Source: Methanobacteriota archaeon (GTDB lineage Archaea > Thermoplasmatota > Poseidoniia > Poseidoniales > Poseidoniaceae). Taken from it: a stretch of 11,549 bases of DNA. Position 1 is the stretch's first letter. Every line of letters begins with the position of its first letter. Below the pieces are notes generated by a model. The model had not been told where the DNA came from, made no database searches, and worked only from the letters and a program-made list of their open reading frames with translations. Positions 7,233 through 11,549 of this stretch are shown here, in pieces. A program made the position numbers and the translations under genes. Where the stretch lies: positions 1 to 11,549 of the forward strand of contig JAACDL010000180.1 of NCBI GenBank assembly GCA_009936765.1. Reading direction: 5' to 3'.

Positions 7233-8837
7233 ATGCCAGCACAGGTTCCCCCCGAAGCACAATCTATTGGTAGAGCTAGAGGAAGATTGTCTGCATCATC
7301 ACTCACTACATTTCTACGTTGTGAAAAGCAGTGGTTCCTAAATTACAGAATCGGCTTGAGGGGACCTCTTTCTCCTCACCAAGTAATGGGAATTGAGGTT
7401 GAAGATGCATTCTGTGCCATTATTATGCACAGAGCGCCAAAGGTGAATTCTGTACAAGAATTACGAGATTGGTTGTATACCTTAGTTCCTAAACATGCAC
7501 AAGATGCCCTCGATAATGGAAAGAAAGTTTTCGATGAAGCAATGTGGTCAGAAGGAGATTTTGATTATCACTTCGATCTTGAATTAGTATCCAGTATGCT
7601 AGAGAATGGAATATCACTACAACTGGAAGAAGTTGAAGCATGTTTCGAAGCAGGAGGAGGGGTGAATGAATTTACAATTCCTGCACCTTGCTGGGATACT
7701 CCACCTCATTTTACACAACCAGAGAAGTCGAACAGTATGATTTCATGGAAAAATGAAACTCATGAATATTCTGATAAAATTACCTGGCAGGATGCCTGGG
7801 AAATTGCAAGGCCTTGGGTTAAAGATCCAAGAAACCCTGAACCTCAAAGAATGTACCATAACGATAGATGGGCTGCTGGAGAATGTGATTTGGTACTTAG
7901 GTGGGACGGCAGAGTTAGAATTATTGATATTAAAATGGGCGACGGCGGAGGTAAATTTGCATCGAGTCTTGACTCCCAGTTGAACTTCTATGCATGGCTT
8001 TGGAACGAGACTCACGATACAGTTTGCGAAGGTTTGGAAGGATGGTACCTCACAAATGGAATGCGCAAAGTAGTGGATGTAAATCCACTTACAACTGCAG
8101 AATACAGAGAGGTTCATGACAATATGAAGTCGTGGGATAGTGACAACCGATTACCCTTGAAGTCTCCATGTGATGGAGAAGCAGGTGGATGCCATTGGTG
8201 TTCAGTTTCCAAAGTACCCTATGATGCTCCAGAAATCACCATGCCTTGTGAGCCATTATCTTCAATACCATCACGGGTTAATGTGAAAGGGAAATTGCAA
8301 GGTGCTTGGGGACCACTTCCAAATCATTACGGAGAACTGGTATTAGGAGCTATGATTCAAGCAGGAGACAAGATGGTAACTCTTGAAGAAAGCCAACCAG
8401 GTTCATTCCCTGAAATGCACGATTCACCACATAATGATGTGTTCATCACGGGTGCATTACCGGGCGTATGGAGAAGGCAACCGCGTCTATATTTAGACGT
8501 ACTCAGCGCAATCGTACCTGAAACAGATGCTGAATTAACCCGCATGGGAATGTTGAGGACTAAGGCTAATGTTGAGGGGGTTGTACTTTCTTGTTCTAAG
8601 AGAGATGGAAAGCGTGCTGATGGAAGACCTTGGTCGATGATGTCATTCCATATTTGGGATGGCGAGAGAGTGGCGGAAGTTGTCGCATTTGGCTCTGCCA
8701 TAAACGGAACGATGCTTTCAATCAGACCAGGAATGGTAGTAAAATTAACTTCTGTTGAATTAGGATGGAGAGAAGGTTTAGTCCAACTAAGAATAGATTC
8801 CAGAACGACTCGGGCTGAGATCAAATCGAAGCCTTGA
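7233..8837 (+). CDS. PD-(D/E)XK Fe-S nuclease-like protein with C-terminal OB-fold-like domains (paralog A)
   Basis: This 534-residue protein reads as a RecB/Cas4/AddB-type nuclease fused to nucleic-acid-binding domains. The N-terminus RLSASSLTTFLRC (C30) is the usual opening of this superfamily. G53-x3-E57 follows, where relatives carry His at the E57 position. The core has AGECDLVLRWDGRVRIIDIK with D219 and D232-x-K234, then Q249-x3-Y253, giving an intact catalytic set. A Cys cluster follows (C313-x6-C320-x2-C323), which with C30 could hold a 4Fe-4S cluster, though the spacing is unusual. Residues about 350-440 and 446-526 look like OB folds; the second has GRPWSMMSFHIWD then VAEVVAFG, like OB domains of DnaE or RPA type (inferred). 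It is likely an exonuclease or endonuclease on single-stranded or branched nucleic acid. It shares AWEIARPW (W189-W195) and the whole layout with the next gene. The substrate is unknown. Confidence 0.8.
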   Translation: MPAQVPPEAQSIGRARGRLSASSLTTFLRCEKQWFLNYRIGLRGPLSPHQVMGIEVEDAFCAIIMHRAPKVNSVQELRDWLYTLVPKHAQDALDNGKKVFDEAMWSEGDFDYHFDLELVSSMLENGISLQLEEVEACFEAGGGVNEFTIPAPCWDTPPHFTQPEKSNSMISWKNETHEYSDKITWQDAWEIARPWVKDPRNPEPQRMYHNDRWAAGECDLVLRWDGRVRIIDIKMGDGGGKFASSLDSQLNFYAWLWNETHDTVCEGLEGWYLTNGMRKVVDVNPLTTAEYREVHDNMKSWDSDNRLPLKSPCDGEAGGCHWCSVSKVPYDAPEITMPCEPLSSIPSRVNVKGKLQGAWGPLPNHYGELVLGAMIQAGDKMVTLEESQPGSFPEMHDSPHNDVFITGALPGVWRRQPRLYLDVLSAIVPETDAELTRMGMLRTKANVEGVVLSCSKRDGKRADGRPWSMMSFHIWDGERVAEVVAFGSAINGTMLSIRPGMVVKLTSVELGWREGLVQLRIDSRTTRAEIKSKP

Positions 8838-8864
8838 ATAGACTTGGTGTGTGCTTACAGTGAC

Positions 8865-10634
8865 ATGCCAGTGCATAGCGCTGATCCGCTGACCGACAGT
8901 GTCGGACCATTCAACAGACTATCTGCCTCGCAGGCCAACACTTGGGATGATTGTCCTAGACTTTGGTGGTATCAAAATAAGATGCGACTAAAGTTCCCGC
9001 AAACCCCTCCTTTATTCATGGGTAGAGCTGTGGAAGAATGTGTCTGTAGAGTTTTGATGGAATCACCCGGATTAGTATTCTCGACTGCACCGACAGACGT
9101 TTTGTCTAATGGTGCTGACAAATTATTGCCTCTATTCGATGATGAATTACCAAGTGATTTCATTTCTTGGTGTGAATCTAGAGTTGATGCACACTGGCCA
9201 GCCATTAGAGATGAAATGCATGCTGCTTGGAGTAAAGACGCAAGGAAAGCCGGGAATTGGCACGACTACTCAATGGAAGCATATCGAGACATGTGCGTTA
9301 CCGCACTAAGAATGCATATGGGTGAAGTTGAAGAATGCATGAATACAATCTCTGACCAAGAGTTGAATGATTGGCGTAACGGAAACCGCCAAGAAATCCC
9401 AGCACCGGATGGAAGAGAGGAAACTGGACCACACCCGATTGCCAGAAAAGGAGATTGTCATTTAGTCGAAGCTTGGGAAATCGCAAGGCCATGGTTCGTT
9501 GACCCTAACGCACCACCATTTTCACTCAATGTAATTCACCCTGAACATTGGTTCCAGGGAGAGTACGATTTAGTCTATCGACACGGTGGTAAAATCAGAA
9601 TCATGGACCTAAAAGCGAGTAGAGGCGGAGGTGATAGGAGTGGCAACTATGTTGAACAATTGCGTATCTATGCAATGCTTTGGTCGATAACTCATAGTGG
9701 AGAAATACCCGATGCTCTAGAAGTTTGGTACCTCGGAGTTAATGTTCGAAAATCAATCGAAGTACCTAGTGCCGAAGAAATTACTTCAATGGAAAATAAA
9801 TTGAGTGATTTGTGGCATGAAATCAAAGATTCTGAAATCACTGTTGATGATTGCCCGACTATACCTAGGCCATTGAGAGGATACTCGGAAGGCGGAGTTA
9901 AAGTCGAAGACCCTGAAGATATTCGATGCTCCACATGTGATTGGGCAGGATTATGTCCTAACGGGTCTGGTGATGATGATCTTCCTGAAGGAGGACAACA
10001 TCAACCACCTGGTGACATTAAGGTATACGACCTCACTGCATTTGGGGATTTGAAACCACGAATCAATATCTTCTGTGAGGTATTTAGTGCTACAAAGATT
10101 CCAGATAAAGCCCCAAATCTAACTATTGAGCAAGACGGCGGTTTTGCATTTGTAAGAATCGTAGCAGAAGAAAGTGAAGGAGTGCTTACTTACCCAGAGA
10201 ATGTCGAAAAAGGAGATACTGTACGCCTAATAGGAGTTGTGCCGTCGACTAATTGGAAAGGTGAATTGCAACTTAAAGTAGATCCACATGCAAGAATCGA
10301 AAAGGCGTCAGAGGCCGAAGATGGAGACATTGGATTATTTGATTTCCAAGCAAGATGGAATGTTGCAGGCAGAGTTGCCTATACCACATACAAGTCGGGA
10401 GTAGGGAAGAATGGAAAGCCTTGGACAAGAAAGGGAATTGTACTACTTGACAACAGTGGAAGAATTGCTGTAGAAGGCTGGGATAATTCCTGGCCTAGTG
10501 TATTCAATACTCTAAAACAAGGTGACGAAATTGCTGTACTAAACGTTTCATTAGATGCTTGGGCAGTCGATGTAAAAGCCAATTTAGAGAAGGGTAGCAC
10601 TCTACATGTGTTATCCAGAGCCGATGAAAATTAA
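8865..10634 (+). CDS. PD-(D/E)XK Fe-S nuclease-like protein with C-terminal OB-fold-like domains (paralog B)
   Basis: This is a paralog of the gene before it, with 589 residues from ATG 8865. In-frame TTG 8844 and GTG 8847 are alternatives; none has a clear ribosome binding site. I chose the ATG because it puts RLSAS at residues 18-22 and the first Cys at C30, exactly as in paralog A. The core has FQGEYDLVYRHGGKIRIMDLK with D235 and D248-x-K250, then Q265-x3-Y269; both the 13- and 15-residue spacings equal those in paralog A. The Cys cluster C355-x2-C358-x5-C364 with C30 is the classical Fe-S pattern of Cas4 and AddB nucleases. G53-x3-E57 again has Glu where His is usual. Residues about 395-485 and 495-585 look like OB folds (NGKPWTRKGIVLLDNSG then VEGWDN). 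It lies 27 nt after paralog A on the same strand and probably shares its transcript. Substrate and partner are unknown; a heteromer with paralog A is an inference. Confidence 0.78.
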   Translation: MPVHSADPLTDSVGPFNRLSASQANTWDDCPRLWWYQNKMRLKFPQTPPLFMGRAVEECVCRVLMESPGLVFSTAPTDVLSNGADKLLPLFDDELPSDFISWCESRVDAHWPAIRDEMHAAWSKDARKAGNWHDYSMEAYRDMCVTALRMHMGEVEECMNTISDQELNDWRNGNRQEIPAPDGREETGPHPIARKGDCHLVEAWEIARPWFVDPNAPPFSLNVIHPEHWFQGEYDLVYRHGGKIRIMDLKASRGGGDRSGNYVEQLRIYAMLWSITHSGEIPDALEVWYLGVNVRKSIEVPSAEEITSMENKLSDLWHEIKDSEITVDDCPTIPRPLRGYSEGGVKVEDPEDIRCSTCDWAGLCPNGSGDDDLPEGGQHQPPGDIKVYDLTAFGDLKPRINIFCEVFSATKIPDKAPNLTIEQDGGFAFVRIVAEESEGVLTYPENVEKGDTVRLIGVVPSTNWKGELQLKVDPHARIEKASEAEDGDIGLFDFQARWNVAGRVAYTTYKSGVGKNGKPWTRKGIVLLDNSGRIAVEGWDNSWPSVFNTLKQGDEIAVLNVSLDAWAVDVKANLEKGSTLHVLSRADEN

Positions 10635-10651
10635 AAAAATCGGGTAAGGGA

Positions 10652-10658
10652 TTATTAA
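10652..10658 (+). promoter_or_regulatory. Possible TATA box for the SAP-domain gene
   Basis: TTATTAA is centred about 25 nt before the ATG at 10680, the usual archaeal TATA distance to the transcription start. The mRNA would then begin at or next to the ATG (leaderless), which fits the lack of a Shine-Dalgarno motif there. The gap after paralog B (45 nt) is short but large enough for it. Confidence 0.4.
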
Positions 10659-10679
10659 CGACCAGTAGTAGTCCAAATC

Positions 10680-11549
10680 ATGGTTAAAGATGATTTGTCA
10701 TCTCTTACAGTTCCCCAACTCAAAGATAAACTGAAATCAGAAGGATTGCCAGTAAGCGGTAAAAAGTCTGAATTAATTGCTAGATTAAGTGCTAATTCAG
10801 GATCTAACAATCAAGTATCTAATACTAGCAAACCTAAGGCTACAACTAAGACTAAACCTGCAAAAACCTCAGACTTAGAAGGAGATTTACCGTTTTTCCA
10901 ATCGATTGCTGCTAACGGTATTGCCTCAGTCGAGATTGATAAATGGGAAGCAGGAAAATATGGGATGGCTGCAATAATTTTCTTCATCATGATAAGTGCA
11001 CTTGGCTCAAATACTTGGTACACTGGATCGTATAGTTTCGAATATGACGATGAATTTTTCGGAGAGTCTTTTTCTGGAACCGAGTCTACAGAGATAAATT
11101 ACGGACTTGGCGAATTAAAGTTTAAGCAAAAAATTACTGGTGACATGAGTTTCTCGCAAACTACGACAATTGAATACTCCGAAGATATTTGCGAGAGTGC
11201 GGAAGATTTCCAATGCGATAAAATGTCAAATGCAGGTACTATAATCCAAATCACATTTTGGTTATCTCTACTAATGATCATGTCATTATTGATTATTGCA
11301 GTAGCTCGAGGTTTCGGCCAGTTACAAACTGGAGCGGTAGATGAGAACTACTCAAAAATACAATTCTGGGGATGGAATGCTTGTGTTGCACTACCATCTC
11401 TAGGAGTAATCATTTATGCGTTGATAACTTTCTCATTCGATACTGATGTGTTGTTTGAAGGAGAAGGAAGTTTCGGATTAGGCTCAACTTGGTGGATGAT
11501 GTTCTTCATGCTAGTTATTTTTGCTGCATCAATTCACAACTCAATTGTA
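10680..11549 (+). CDS. SAP-domain protein with at least four TM helices (runs off right edge)
   Basis: The 290 visible codons are open to the edge. Residues about 6-38 (LSSLTVPQLKDKLKSEGLPV then GKKSELIARL) form a SAP motif, a helix-turn-helix-like unit that in other proteins binds DNA or RNA. A Ser/Thr/Asn/Lys-rich linker (about 39-66) leads to a membrane domain: TM1 about 95-113, TM2 188-209, TM3 232-253, TM4 271-285. The segment between TM1 and TM2 is acidic, about 70 residues long, and has two Cys (C171, C179), so it may lie outside with a disulfide. The SAP end would face the cytoplasm, suggesting that it tethers nucleic acid or a partner at the membrane. I know no function for this architecture. 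The start is ATG 10680, with a TATA-like box 25 nt upstream. The C-terminus is missing. Confidence 0.8.
   Translation, partial: MVKDDLSSLTVPQLKDKLKSEGLPVSGKKSELIARLSANSGSNNQVSNTSKPKATTKTKPAKTSDLEGDLPFFQSIAANGIASVEIDKWEAGKYGMAAIIFFIMISALGSNTWYTGSYSFEYDDEFFGESFSGTESTEINYGLGELKFKQKITGDMSFSQTTTIEYSEDICESAEDFQCDKMSNAGTIIQITFWLSLLMIMSLLIIAVARGFGQLQTGAVDENYSKIQFWGWNACVALPSLGVIIYALITFSFDTDVLFEGEGSFGLGSTWWMMFFMLVIFAASIHNSIV

Noticed and set aside
7233..10634. Cas4 and a CRISPR adaptation locus
   Set aside because: The nuclease core and Cys cluster resemble Cas4, but there is no repeat array, no cas1 or cas2, and the proteins are far longer with OB-like tails.

Overview
This window looks like a chromosomal segment of an uncultivated marine euryarchaeon, most likely Marine Group II (Candidatus Poseidoniales). 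The inference rests on a clear archaeal/eukaryotic-type ribosomal protein L10e (uL16) and an archaeal ABCE1/Rli1 ribosome-recycling ATPase. These sit beside a bacterial-type mutS-mutL pair, a combination found in only some archaea. A SAP-domain membrane protein, moderately AT-rich coding DNA and Shine-Dalgarno motifs before several genes also fit. I cannot confirm the taxon without a search.

Layout. The minus-strand half (1-4691) reads, in transcription order: a two-TM surface protein of unknown function (4691-3522), mutS (3419-798), then mutL (801 to beyond the left edge). The mutS stop and mutL start overlap in an ATGA, so the two are translationally coupled. A divergent promoter region (about 4692-4782) separates this arm from the plus-strand arm. 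That arm holds rpl10e (4783-5322), two perfect hairpins as a probable 3' end (5330-5370), ABCE1 (5445-7223), two tandem paralogous nuclease-like proteins (7233-8837 and about 8865-10634), and a SAP-domain four-TM protein that runs off the right edge (10680-11549). No non-coding stretch exceeds about 125 bp. I saw no tRNA or rRNA genes, CRISPR arrays or insertion sequences.

Function. The left arm encodes post-replicative mismatch repair: MutS recognises the mismatch and MutL is the GHKL ATPase mediator. The centre encodes translation functions: uL16 in the large subunit and ABCE1 for ribosome splitting. The most interesting part is the pair downstream of ABCE1. Both proteins share one architecture: an N-terminal Cys motif, a PD-(D/E)XK core with a QxxxY motif, a C-terminal Cys cluster typical of Fe-S nucleases of the Cas4/AddB type, and then what appear to be two OB-fold-like domains. 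They align at identical residue numbers over their first 60 residues and keep identical catalytic spacing, so they are an ancient duplication that may work as a heteromeric pair. The first follows ABCE1 by 9 nt with its ribosome binding site touching the ABCE1 stop codon, which implies one operon.
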